Origin: Cyathus striatus
Taxonomy: Eukaryota; Basidiomycota; Agaricomycetes; Agaricales; Nidulariaceae
Assembly: GCA_025738555.1 (NCBI GenBank)
Contig: JAOVFP010000003.1
Location: 1,426,001-1,490,000 of the forward strand
Direction: 5' to 3'
DNA length: 64,000 nt
The position numbers and the translations under genes are program-made. Below are positions 35,595 to 47,153 of this stretch, piece after piece. The notes below the pieces were generated by a model. It searched no databases, was not told the DNA's origin, and saw nothing but the letters and a program-made list of their open reading frames with translations. Position 1 is the first letter of the stretch. Each line of letters opens with the position of its first letter.

Positions 35595-37640
35595 TTATGA
35601 TATCCCAGAAACAGCTTCCACTTCCAAGGATCCATCTCTGGTCATTTCTGATGAGTCTCTGCCACCTCCTCCTAGCATTTCACTAATAAACAGTGCCACC
35701 TTCTCACATACATACCATTTAGAGGGAGCACAGACTTTCTGTATCCAGCTTGGTGCTGTCGCTTCCACTGCTGCCCTCAATTCTGAGGAAGCTCCAGATC
35801 TCTCTTCTATACTGTCTGAGTATCATGAGTTTGATAATGTTTTCAGCAAGTCCCAGGCAGATACACTTGCCCCTCACTGTCCTTATGACTTAAAGATCAA
35901 CCTAGAGGAAGGTGCATCACCTCCCATAGGTCAGATCTATTCCCTTTCCCAATCCAAGCTTTCCACTCTTTGGGATTTCATTGATGAACATATCTGGATT
36001 GGATTCATTCAACCTTCATGCTCTCCACATGGAGCTCCCATCCTTTTTGTCCACAAGAAGAATGGATCGCTTCAGCTTTGTGTGGATTTCTGTGGGTTGA
36101 ACACTATTTTCAAAAAGGATTGTTATCCTTTGCCACTCATTTCAGATTTGATTGACAGTCCCCATTGCACTGCATCTATATCAAGATCAATCTGTGTTAT
36201 GCATACCACCTGGTCTGCATTGCCAAGGACAATGAATGGAAAACCACTTTCTGGACTTGCTATGGATCCTTTGAATGGCTAGTCATGCCCTTTGGACTTT
36301 CCAATGCACCCATGTGTCAGAAGTAACAAAGGATAAAGAGGGTAGTTGAGAGGATAGAGAGTAATAAGGGAGCAAAGAGGGTGATAAGAGAGCAAATAAC
36401 TCAGACACAAACACTAACACAGACACAAGATGGGGAGGAAACTTGTTTACAACTATCAAGTTACAGAGTGTTTATATACTGGGTGTGTCTACCAAAGTCC
36501 AACCAAGGTCCTATAACTAAGGTAATTGACAGCTGTCAATCTGTCAATCAAGTATCTGTCAATCACAGAACTGTCAAGTATGAAAGGTGACAAGTGACAG
36601 CTGTCAAAGAAGCTGTGCAACCCTGAATATCTAACACCATGGGTTTCCAATGCTTCATGAATGATGTTTTCAAAGATCTTCTCGATGTGTGCATCATAGT
36701 TTATTTGGATGACATCCTAATATACTCTGATAACCTTGCACAACATCACCAACATGTTAGGTAAGTCTTGCATCAGCTTTGGGAGCATGGGTTGTATGTG
36801 CACACAGATAAGTGTGAATTCCACTTGGAATCCTGAACCAAGGAAATTAAAATACATTCGATCTCTCCTTGGGTTTGCTAATTAATTTATATTGGCATTT
36901 TATATACAACTATTCTGACATAGTTGTTCCACTCACCTGCCTTACCTGGAAGGGTAATTTGTGGAACTTCTTGGAAAAACACTGTTCTGCTTTCACATCA
37001 GCACCCATCCTTACCCATTGGGTTCCTGACAAGCAGCTCATTGTGGAAACCGATGCTTTGGATTATGCATTGGCTGCTATCTTGTCTATAGTTTCCAATG
37101 ATGGCGAGATTCACCCTATCACTTTCCACTCATGAACCTTTACACCTCTTGAGTTAAACTATGACACCCATAACAAGGAACTGCTTGCTATCTTCAAAGC
37201 ATTCCAAGTCTGGTATCATTACCTGGAAGGTTCCAGTTCACCCATCAATGTCATCACAGACATAAGAACTTGGAATACTTTTCCACAACCAAGATCTTAT
37301 CCTGACAACAAGCCTGATGGTCCAAGTATCTTTCTGAGTTCAATCTAATTATCTGCTTTCTACCTGGAAAACTTGGGGTGAAGCTAGATGCTCTGACTAG
37401 ACAATGGGACATCTACCCTAAAGAGGGGGATAGTGACTACACTAAGGTCAATCCACATAACTACCATCCAGTGTTCACCCAGGAACAGCTTATCACTTCT
37501 CTCTGAGCAACTTCACTTATTGTACCCACTCTTCACACTAGTATTATCATGGACATTGAACAGTTACATACTGATATATTATCAGCTCTCCCTAATGACC
37601 CAGTCACAGTTATCTGAATGGAGACTCCTGAGAATCATTG
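35595..37640 (+). pseudogene. Ty3/gypsy retrotransposon pol remnant (RT and RNase H)
   Basis: The N-terminal part (35595-36309) reads through ISLINSATFSH, then DLKINLEEG, QPSCSPHGAPILFVHKKNGS and LQLCVDFCGLN, the usual approach to the reverse transcriptase. After the solo LTR it resumes (36642-36850) with [14 protein letters not shown] and the catalytic YLDD box near 36702. RNase H-type sequence follows (36870-37320: PILTHWVPDKQL, VETDALDYALAAIL, ELNYDTHNKELLA), then connection sequence ([17 protein letters not shown]). Integrase and flanking LTRs are not visible. Many expected Arg codons are Cys, His or stop, as CGN to TGN or CAN change gives. Small deletions occur near 36835 and 36980. Inactive. 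Confidence 0.9.
36315..36636. mobile_element. Solo LTR inserted in gypsy pol
   Basis: 322 bases beginning TGTCAGAAGTAACAAAG and ending GAATATCTAACA, so bounded by TGT...ACA. The 5-base duplication CCATG (36310-36314 and 36637-36641) flanks it, and the interrupted reverse transcriptase frame joins across one copy. About 80-90% like the LTR at 44662. Confidence 0.92.
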
Positions 37641-38690
37641 GACTGTAACCCCAGTGTGACACCACCTGTGTATTTAGGTGTAAAATTGCACATTTCTACC
37701 ATTTACAGTCTTAAATCTGTACACATTAATGAACCCCAGATAATAAATAAAGATCTATGGACTGCTACAAAATAGCAAGCCTTGTACTTATTGGCCTTTT
37801 ATTTGGGTTAATATTCAACAGTTCATATCATAAAATATAGTACAAGTGCTTCTATGTCCAACCTACCATTAGCCTGGTGTGTAGGAAAAGATATTAAATA
37901 TTGAAGGGACCGCTTTTCTGCCAGTCACATGACTTGTATATGTTTTGATTTCACTTTGATACCGCTAAGTTGTTTGTTTGGCATCAGGATTGAAGTCTAA
38001 CAAATAGTCAATGACATAAATATGAATTAAAGAATATTTCAAAGTGATGTAGAATAGTCAATTCTTCATCAATCAGGATGATTTTGGTCTTGATCGGAAG
38101 CTAGAATTTAGTACATTCTATTCTAGTATGATAGAGAATGGTCTCACCAAAGCACAGGCCTGGATAAGAACAAAACATTAGATCAAAGATGACAATTTTA
38201 TGATGATCTACCCAAAATGATCAATGATGAGACACTGTAGCATCTGAAAACCATGGGAATTGAACATTCTAGAGGATTCTAATGCCTCAGAGTGACTCAT
38301 AGTCAAATTATAGCTAAATAAAGACACAAATAAGGACAGGGGAAGTGTTTCAGGTAGATATATGTAGTATACAATGTCTGGGAAAATCATAATAATAGCT
38401 CTGGGCTTTGTATATTTAAGTAGGTACTATAGAGGGTAGAAAGGCAAGCAGATTCACACCTTTCTTGCCCAGGTACAATAGGTATTGGGTAGTGGTTTAG
38501 GTCTTATTTGTTTCAAAGAATACAGTTGTTTTGGTTCGCATTTTGGGTATTATTTGGAAAGAATTGAAGTTCTGAGACTCCAGAGAGGGCCTGGGACTTA
38601 GTTATTTCAATAAAGTATTCTCATAAGAGTAAAGGGTTGCTCTTGTTTTGGTTTTCTAAGAAGTTGTACTAGCAAAAGGCAGTATGTTGC
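37641..38690. other. AT-rich interval, no gene recognised
   Basis: Follows the gypsy remains; no integrase frame or LTR boundary could be identified. Very few CpG. Confidence 0.35.
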
Positions 38691-38694
38691 ACTC

Positions 38695-40195
38695 TCCCAC
38701 AGTTATCACTGGACTCTCACTGGACTCTCACCAGACTATTGAGAGTTCAGTGAGAGTCTCACTAGAGTCTCACCAGACTATTGAGAGTTCAGTGGAGTCT
38801 CACTGAACTCTCACTAGACTATCGAGAATCCAGTGAGTCTCACTACACTATCAGTAGGGCACCTGGACTCTACTGGAACTCCACTGAACTCAGGTGCTTA
38901 AGCTGTACTTAGACTCTATTATCACAGTTGTAACATGTTTCCCACAGTCATCACACTTGTAACACATGTGTGAAAGTGTAACATATTATCAAAAGTGTGA
39001 TATGTGTGACATGTTGGAGTGAAAAGCATAGTGTGACACATGTGACATATTGGAAAATATTGGAAAAAGCGTGACATGTGTGACATGTTGGAAAAAATGT
39101 GACACATCTTGTCACATTTGTCACAATGTAACAGTACACCAAAAGTGTGACAAGTGTGATGGCTATGATATGTCATACATGTCACGCTTTTCCAACATGT
39201 CACACTTTTCCCACGCTTGTCACGATTTTTCCAACATTTTCTGACATGTCACACTTTCACACTTCCTACAGTCATCAAACTTGTCACACATGTGTGACAA
39301 GCGTGGGAAAAAGTGTGACATATTTTGGAGAAGTGTGGCAAGTGTGATGGTTATGATATGTGATACTTTTCCAAACATGTCACAATTTTCCCACGCTTGT
39401 CACACATGTCACACTTCTTCTCCAACATTTTCCAATATGTCACGCTTTTTCCAAACATGTCACGCTTTTTCCCACGCTTGTCACATATGTCACGCTTTTT
39501 CCAACATTTTCCACATGTCACACTTTCACACATATGTGACAATAGAGTCTAGGTACAGCTTAGGCACCACACCTCTTCTAACATTTTCCAACATGTTGAA
39601 AAATGTTGAAAAAGTGTGACATGTGACATATTGGACATGGTATCACATTCAATACATTATGTCACAGGTGTCACACTCAACACACAATATTGGAAAAAGT
39701 GTGACAAGTGTGATGTCTATGATATATCACACATGTTGCACTTTTTCCAAAATGTCACGCTTTTACAAGATGTCACACTTTCACACATGTGTGACAAGTG
39801 TAATGACTGTGGGAAACATGTTATCACTGTGACAATAAAGTCTAGGTACAGCTTGGTGCAGAGAGATCTTATGAAATATTGTGCGGGAATTTGTAACAAT
39901 AGAGTTAAATGTCAGAGACTGTACTGAGAGTCCAGTGACTTATTCTCACTAAATTCTCATTGGACTCTCTGAGATTCATCTCATTATAGTATCACTGGAC
40001 TCTAAGAGATTCTCACCCAAATGAGAATTTGCTGAGATTTTAGTGAGATGAAATTGTTCATTTTCTCAGTGTAGTCTCACCAAAGTCTCACTAATCTCTC
40101 TCCACACTCTCAGATATACCACTGGATTCTCACTGGAGTATCAGAGAATCTCATGAGAATCTCACTGGATTCTACTGAGACTGTGGGTCAGTGAC
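38695..40195. repeat. Mirror-like block: GAGTCTCAC arrays around GTGACA/TTTTCCAACATG arrays
   Basis: 38700-38900 and 39920-40190 are arrays of ACTGGACTCTCACTGG words in both orientations. Between them 38930-39890 is an alternation of GTGTGACATGTGACATATTGG and its complement CCAACATGTCACGCTTTTTC, switching orientation several times. The segment has the same outer-array/inner-array layout as the foldback elements but I found no GTGTCAGCC ends. Confidence 0.75.
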
Positions 40196-40199
40196 ATGA

Positions 40200-41440
40200 C
40201 CTCCCTTTTAGCTGCCTATTGTACAAAGCCTCAACCTCCACCCCATTTAGAAGAACAGACATCTTGCATATGAACAGAATGGAGTATGGGAGGAAGGAAG
40301 ACAATAAAACACAGGAGATAACTGGAACCATTTGAGTCGTCGCATATTTAGGAGCTACTGCTTACATTTTGAGACTAAAATTACTTCAATATTGCTTGTA
40401 GTAGTATGCACAAACCTAAATATTACAGACAGGGTTAATTTACAAAGGAAAAAATTGAAACTATGACCTGTAACCTGTATAAATCCATCCTGTAACTGTA
40501 AAATGGTCCATGCCATTTTGTCAAGCTCAAAAAAGTCTTTGATATGGTATGGTTTACAGGCAAACCATAACTGCTACATGACCGTAAATATATGGCTATA
40601 TACCATATATGGTACAGTGTACAGCCCTACAGTACACTAAAAAATCTTGGAATCACTTGAACATGTTGAATTCATCTAAATGAACAGGTAGCTCAATAGA
40701 TATAATCATTAAAGATATAAAGACCATGACCCATGTAAAAATATGTCTAATATTGATATGGACAACCCAACTCTCTGTCTGGGAGTCAAACCAAGCTATC
40801 ACACTGTCATTTAAGATTAAGTTAATCTAAGGTGCTAACAGGAATTGACTTTGTTCATGTTACAACACCTGAGTGTCAGGAAATATTTAGCAAGGATATT
40901 CTTGGAAATTTAATAGGTGATCTTGTACAGCAAAAGCTGTATGAATTATATGAAACTGGGTAAGAAGGGTAATGTACAGCAAAGGCTGTATGTAATGACA
41001 AATATAATGAGAGGAGTATAATACACACTATAGACTTGGTGCTATATCTGATGTGTATATTGTATAGATCAATGCTTAACTTGCTTAAGACTTGACCTAT
41101 GACTGATTCTGCTTCTGTTACTGTTACTCTGACTGTGACTGTGACTTCTGACTAATACTGTGACTGTTACTGATCTGTTTACTATTGCTGATACTGATAC
41201 TATTTCTGACTGGACTAGCTGTGCTGATAAAACTGTACTAATAACTGATGACTAATGACAAATGGGTGAGACTACTGGGGGGTGGGTAGCTATCTATCTA
41301 CTGCCAAACTGCCCTCCTTATATACCTTTTCCCAACCTGCTTAGTAATCCAATTCCCACTCTACCAATCTACATTGTTCTCCAAAACAAGTAATGTGCAA
41401 GTGTAGATTTCAGATCTGAGGCTGTACAGGACAATGGTAT
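40200..41440. other. Interval with one tRNA-like repeat and a CTGACTGTTACTG simple stretch
   Basis: A CpG-less tRNA-Asp-like copy lies near 40770-40845 (minus). 41085-41240 is simple sequence of GACTGTTACTG words. No gene recognised. Confidence 0.4.
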
Positions 41441-41449
41441 TTAAGGGTT

Positions 41450-41814
41450 AGTCAGCAGGGAACAATAGCATATGTTAGAACAATGGGTAATGAATTGCAT
41501 TGTTCTAAATAAAGAGTTGCATTGTTCTGGACAAGAACAATAGGAGTCCATTTATATAATAATGGAGTAGTGAACAATAGATACCTATCTGCCATTGTGT
41601 GAACAATGGCAGTGAAAACAATGGAGTCATATATAAATAGTTTCACATTGTCTTTGAATAATGGGTAAAGAGTACAATGTAGTTCATTTATTATGAACAA
41701 TAGGATTGAAAACAATGGAGTTGTATATAAATAGTTTTCTCATTGTCTTCAACAATAGGTGAATAGTACAATGCAGTTCATTTATTATGAACAATAGGAT
41801 TGAAAACAATGGAG
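41450..41814. repeat. Minisatellite of about 93 bases (AACAATGGAGT... TATATAAATAG)
   Basis: GAACAATAGGATTGAAAACA and ATATAAATAGTTTCWCATTG recur with a period near 93 bases. The array resumes at 42931 after the hAT-like insertion, ending near 43000. Confidence 0.85.
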
Positions 41815-42930
41815 TAGGGACTAACATGGGTTAGCATCCACCCGGGTGATGAACGGGTGTCACCCGCGGGTGAAGGGGGATACGCGGGTGAAAAATATGA
41901 ATTTTAAACTCAGCCAACGTGTTCTCCTACCTATGCAAAACTTTCATTTCATGTTGTATCAGTGGGCTGATAGTTTCTATATATTGCAGTGTATATTAGT
42001 GTACTTATACCTATGCAGATGTTTCATTGTATGATGTATTAGAATGAACTTTGGATAGTATTTTGGTATTTAATTAATAAATTTGATGGGGAATACAATT
42101 ATGAAGTAATTGACTTCAAATTAATTAGCGAGCACACTACATAATTAGGTACAGTATACAACCGTCATGCATCACATGTGACAGAAAACTTGATGTCTTC
42201 ATAACTCTTTTCTCCCTCCTCTAATTTTTACAAAATCTGTATGGGGAGATAGCGTAGTACTTTATGAATGTTACTGCAAAATATTTAATACATTTGATGG
42301 ATGGAAGCTGGTCAAATATGCAAAATGGTGGATAGGAATGGATTTTGATCAGCATACATGGCGTGACAGTCAATTATTTATTGCGAAGCCATTCAAAATT
42401 AGTAGTGCCGAAGTCCCGGATCAGTTTATAAATAAAGTTTTGATGTGAATATCACACAATCTGTAATTCTATAAAGATATGACACGCACAGATCAATAAA
42501 AGTAATACAAAATATAAATTATTGCTTGTATTCAACAACTGTATACTTTAAGAGTGATTATTCCTGATTTTTACGGTGATACAAGCCACAGAATTTTGAA
42601 ATTCACTAAATTATCCAAACCCCCCATTTTGTTTTGCATATAGTCCATAGGAGTGTGAGTATTTTGAATAGCTAATTCATGGAAAAATTTTACAGCATGC
42701 TATTCCTTACTATTCAAAAATAATTGGTGTAATAGGTGTAGATTTAGGATCAGGAGAAGCAAAATGAGAAAGATTGTCACGCGCGACGGCGGAATACTAT
42801 AGGGTCTAAACAGGGTTCAAGGAACGGGTGAGTGCAGGTACCCGCAGGTATGCGTGCACCCGACCCGAATTTGCTAGTCACCCGCAGGTGCCACCCGCGT
42901 AAGGCCCGGGTCCACCCATGTTAGACCCTA
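41815..42930. mobile_element. Non-autonomous hAT-like element with 8-base target duplication
   Basis: Ends are TAGGGACTAACATGGGT and, reversed, TAGGGTCTAACATGGGT. The 8-base duplication CAATGGAG flanks it (41807-41814 and 42931-42938), and removing the element rejoins the minisatellite unit. Both ends carry clustered CACCCG/CGGGTG words (for example 41839-41890 and 42815-42910), resembling the subterminal transposase-binding repeats known in hAT elements. No transposase frame is present in 1116 bases. CpG content at the ends is high relative to flanks, which fits a recent insertion. Confidence 0.9.
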
Positions 42931-43309
42931 CAATGGAGTTGCATATAAATAGTTTCTCATTGTCTTCATACAATGGATGAATAACACAATGAAAGAGTGT
43001 CATATTATCCTTTGTTAGTGCATTGTTTGTGCAAGCTATTAATTATTGATATGTGTATAATGTTTAATGGTGATTTAAAAGTTATTTGTTCATGTAAGGT
43101 ATTGGTTTGTTCATGTATGGTATTGGGTATATTTGATTAGTAGTGTATTGTATCATGTGATGGTGTGAACTATTCAGTCATGTGACATGACAGTGCAATT
43201 TCTTTAATTGTAGTATACAGTGCATTTGCATGCATTATATATAATCAAAAATCATGTCTGACAATGCATAAGATTATAATACACCAACATGTAGATAGTG
43301 TGTGTAATA

Positions 43310-43910
43310 GCCAAATTAACAAAGAGTTTTAAATCACTGATATTATTATGTGTAGAACTTATCTCTGATTCCAGTGAGCTGTATCACCTACCAAGGAACA
43401 ATGAGTTTATGATGTATAACTGATTGTTTCTCTTTGCATTTGTTCTAAGTAGTAATTACCAAAAGTTACATTGAATTTAATAAGCAATGGTGTCTTGGGA
43501 TTATATTGGACACATTGAATTGTGTTGAGCCACTTCCACTGTAAGTAAATATAGGATAGATATTTGGCAATTCAAAACAGATCAATCAGAATGACAGTAG
43601 ACTCTGCCAGGGAGTCAAACCCAGCTTTGAGCCTTTCAACCATTAAATATGAGAGGTGTTGTGTATTATGACAGGCATCTGTACTACCTGATACACTAAC
43701 AAAGAGTTAAAAAGTATTACTTAGTATGTAGTGTCATAGAATTTCCTCAGATGCATTGAATCCTCTTGAATCACTGTCACTGTCAGTAAAATATAGTAAT
43801 GATAAGTAGCATATTTAAACAGTAGTTTCCCTTGATTTGAAGTCTGCTTGAGCTAAGCATAGACCATGAGTAATGTAAAAATAGTATTCCCATTACCTTT
43901 TAAGGTAGTA
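43310..43910 (-). repeat. tRNA-Asp-like dispersed repeat, CpG-depleted copy
   Basis: GTGTCTTGGGATTATATTGG (43490) and neighbouring text match 59849-59900; the tRNA-like part (B box GGTTTGACTCCC near 43612-43623, A box TTAGTGTATCAGG near 43680) matches 60050-60150. In the shared text the CpG positions of the 59-60 kb copy are TpG or CpA here. Confidence 0.75.
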
Positions 43911-43914
43911 GGGT

Positions 43915-44655
43915 TACATATGTAGGGTGATGAAAAACCAAATTTTGTAAAGTGAACACTTCACATCAACCAGAGTTTAAATGAGTTCGAAATATCCATC
44001 ATTCCTGTATTCCAACCACTCAGTGCTCACTAGCAAGGCTGGAGCTTCTTCCACTGCATCATTGAAGATATTTACACTATCACTTTGAAGTTTACATCAG
44101 GAAATACCTCACTGGCAATTTTAGCAAAATTAGTGGATTTTTAGCTAATATATGCACTGAAAAAGACATAATAAGTGACAATAAGTTCAATAAGGAGAAT
44201 TAGCTAAATAAATCTCCCCCCTCCCTTATTGAATAAGTTAAAAGGTAGTATTAGTTCAGTTAAGGTAGTATTAGGTTTAAATATGTAGCATATAGATACT
44301 TACCATACAACATTAGAATGGATTTGGCTACTTATTTGCTTGCATTAGAATACTTTAAATGCACTCACTCACTTATGTTCTGCATAGATTCAAAATATAA
44401 TTCATTAATTCAGGACATACATGCAATGCCATGTCATCTGTCATTGCCACTGTCTTCTCAACTATTCTGAACATTAGACCACCTTCATCAATTATAGTTT
44501 TGTCTAACATGATGCTTCACGTCCCTCTCCATTGCAGATACCTGTTAAAGTGTGGAATTAAGGAGTATGTTGAGAAACACTAGTAGGGTTTCCATTTCTA
44601 CTGGGGAAGGTGAGGGGAATCACATGTGGTGGTATACTAGGTGCTAGTTGTGGTA
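43915..44655. other. AT-rich interval, no gene recognised
   Basis: No supported frame or repeat boundary; flanked by the tRNA-like repeat and the second solo LTR. Confidence 0.35.
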
Positions 44656-44661
44656 TTGTTC

Positions 44662-44998
44662 TGTCAGAAGTAACAAAGAGTAAGAAGTGTGATAGAGAGA
44701 GAATAGAGGATGATGAAGGACAAAGAGGGTGATAGTGGAGCAAAGACTCAAACACAGACACAGACACAGACACAGATGGGGAGGAAACTTGTTAACAACT
44801 ATCAAGTTACAGAGTGTTTATATACTGGGTGTATCTACCAAAGTCCAACCAAGGTCCATGTAACTAAGGTAACTGATAGCTGTCAATCTGTCAATCACAT
44901 ATCTGTCAATCAAGAATCTGTCAATCACAGAACTGTCAAGTATGACAGATGACAAGTGACAGCTGTCAAAGAAGCTGTGCAACCCAGAATATCTAACA
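44662..44998. mobile_element. Second solo LTR of the same family
   Basis: 337 bases, TGTCAGAAGTAACAAAG to GAATATCTAACA, flanked by the 5-base duplication TGTTC (44657-44661 and 44999-45003). It has one more ACAGAC unit and one extra ATCTGTCAATCA-type unit than the copy at 36315. Confidence 0.92.
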
Positions 44999-45009
44999 TG
45001 TTCATGCTA

Positions 45010-47150
45010 GTTATTATGTAGTGGGAGGAGTAGTTTGGCAAATGGAAGTGGCTATCTATGAGGGGAGGAGGGAGGAGGTTAGATGATGTGGCATCGATGC
45101 CATGACACAGAGGAGGATGGAGGATGGACTGGCTGACGTGACCTCAACAACATTCTTGCCATAGCAGTGTCATCATCAGGATGCAGGGGATAGGGAAGTA
45201 GAAAAGGGGCTGGATGATGTAACCTTGACACCACTCTTACCAATAGCATCATTGTCATCACCATGCAAGGGAGGATGGGGTGGGGGAGGAATAATGAAGG
45301 AAGAGGGGGGGCTTGATGATGTGATGAAGAGGGACCATCATGAGTCAACATTGTGGAGGAATATGCTTGACAAGTGATGAGGATGTCTATGATATGTAGA
45401 TAATGCAGTGAAACATTGAGAGTAGCTAATGGATTTGACTTACCTGGTAACAACATGCAGCTTGAGCACTGAGCAATGTGGTGTAGACATCAAGGTGGGT
45501 GTGGAATTAATGACATGATGTTGAGAGATAGACACTGAGAGAGACAGGCACCAAGGATGCAGGTGCTGAGAAAGACATAAGCCCACTATGCAGCTGAGAG
45601 ACAGCTCACAGTCCAGTCCTTCTTGTATGTGGAAGGTCCAAGAGAGAGGGGGGGAGAAGCAGGAGCAGAGCAAGAGAGCATGATGGATGGTAGTTGAATG
45701 GATAGTTGGTTGAGGCAGAGTTGAAGTTCAGACCCCAAAACGCTGACATGTTGCAAACATGCTAGCATGTTAATGTGGAAAGTCACATGATCAGTCTGAG
45801 AGAGCCCTGGGCAGTGTTTGAAATGACTTACAACATTGTTATGAAGTCACAATGCAATGAAGTTCTGACTTCTTGTTGACTTGCAATATTTAATTGATAT
45901 TTTGTACTCACTTCATGTACTTATCCATTCATTCTAGAATTACATTGAAAATGAAATAACTCTTTTCAACAGAAGCTAACTGCCTGAAACAGGCATGAAA
46001 ACTTGATGAAAATGTACACTAATACAATGATGTGCAAATTTATCTGAGTATGAATACAATTTAGCCAGTTTTTAGTATGCCTTTTACTTATTGTGTTCTA
46101 ACCAGAAATAAAAATCTTGAATAAGGTAAGTAATAAGTGAAGTTTAGTAATTTTAAGGTAATACCTTTACTTATTCTTTCCTAACCAGAAATAAAAAGCT
46201 TGAATAAGATTAAAAAATAAGTGAAGTTTAGCAAATTTAAAGTAAGGGTATTGCTTATAATACTTATTATTCTAAATTGGCCAACAAGATATTTCCTGAT
46301 GTATGTTATATAGTAGGTTTCATTATAATATTGGGAATTTCTGCCTGTGTTGGCAAGAACTTTGCTTGGGGGACAAGAGAAATGTAACCAGGTGCTATGG
46401 AGCATTTATCATTATGAGATGCACATAAATAATAAAATAAAAATACAAGCAGAGATACAAACAAATCAGGGAATGGCACAAAGAATAGCTAAAGAAATGT
46501 GACTTTGGATTAAAGTTGAATTAAGCTATGTGGATCTTGTGCCATGAAGTAGCCAAAAGCAATCTATTTCACATAGTTCCAGAGCAGCAGCAACTTATTT
46601 GTACTTGGGTGAGTTGTCATTAACTCTCAGTGCTCTAATTTCTGAGTCATAAAAGTGGTAGGAATGATTTTGATTATAGACCCATGGAGACTTCATCAAT
46701 ATGTTTAACTGATCTATCTATAGGTTGGATGGTGTATAATATAATCAGACCACATTGACCTCCATTAACTAGTTTCTCCAACATGACCTTGTGGCATGTG
46801 GCTGAACAATTAGTCATATTGATACAGTACATAATCTTTATATAAATATTTTAATGAGGTATAATGTGTCAAAAAGAGTACATATGGGTCTGAGAAGAAT
46901 TATGTATTTGTGTTTTGTAAGTATGGAATCAATGGGAAAATGTACAGACAAGGGAATAAGAAAGAGAGGAGAGTCATGAGTTAAGGGTAAGCAATACCAA
47001 CATAATGTACAGTACTGTGAAGTCTAACTGGGAGAAAATTTGTGAAAATGGAACCAGAAACCAATGAACTAGTTATATGACCAATATATTTGAAATTGGT
47101 GCCATGTAGATGGTTAATGCAAGTTTGACACCTTACATCTACATAGAATT
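45010..47150. other. Repeat-rich interval between solo LTR and CHAT gene
   Basis: 45050-45340 is G-rich with GATGATGTG words and near-absent CpG. 46080-46250 holds a tandem duplication of about 79 bases (CTAACCAGAAATAAAAA...). No gene is supported; low-complexity minus-strand frames at 45079-45786 are probably incidental. Confidence 0.4.
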
Positions 47151-47153
47151 AAA

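Noticed and set aside
44710..44952. 80-codon frame with TQTQTQTQ
   Set aside because: Lies wholly inside a solo LTR and comes from an ACAGAC simple repeat.
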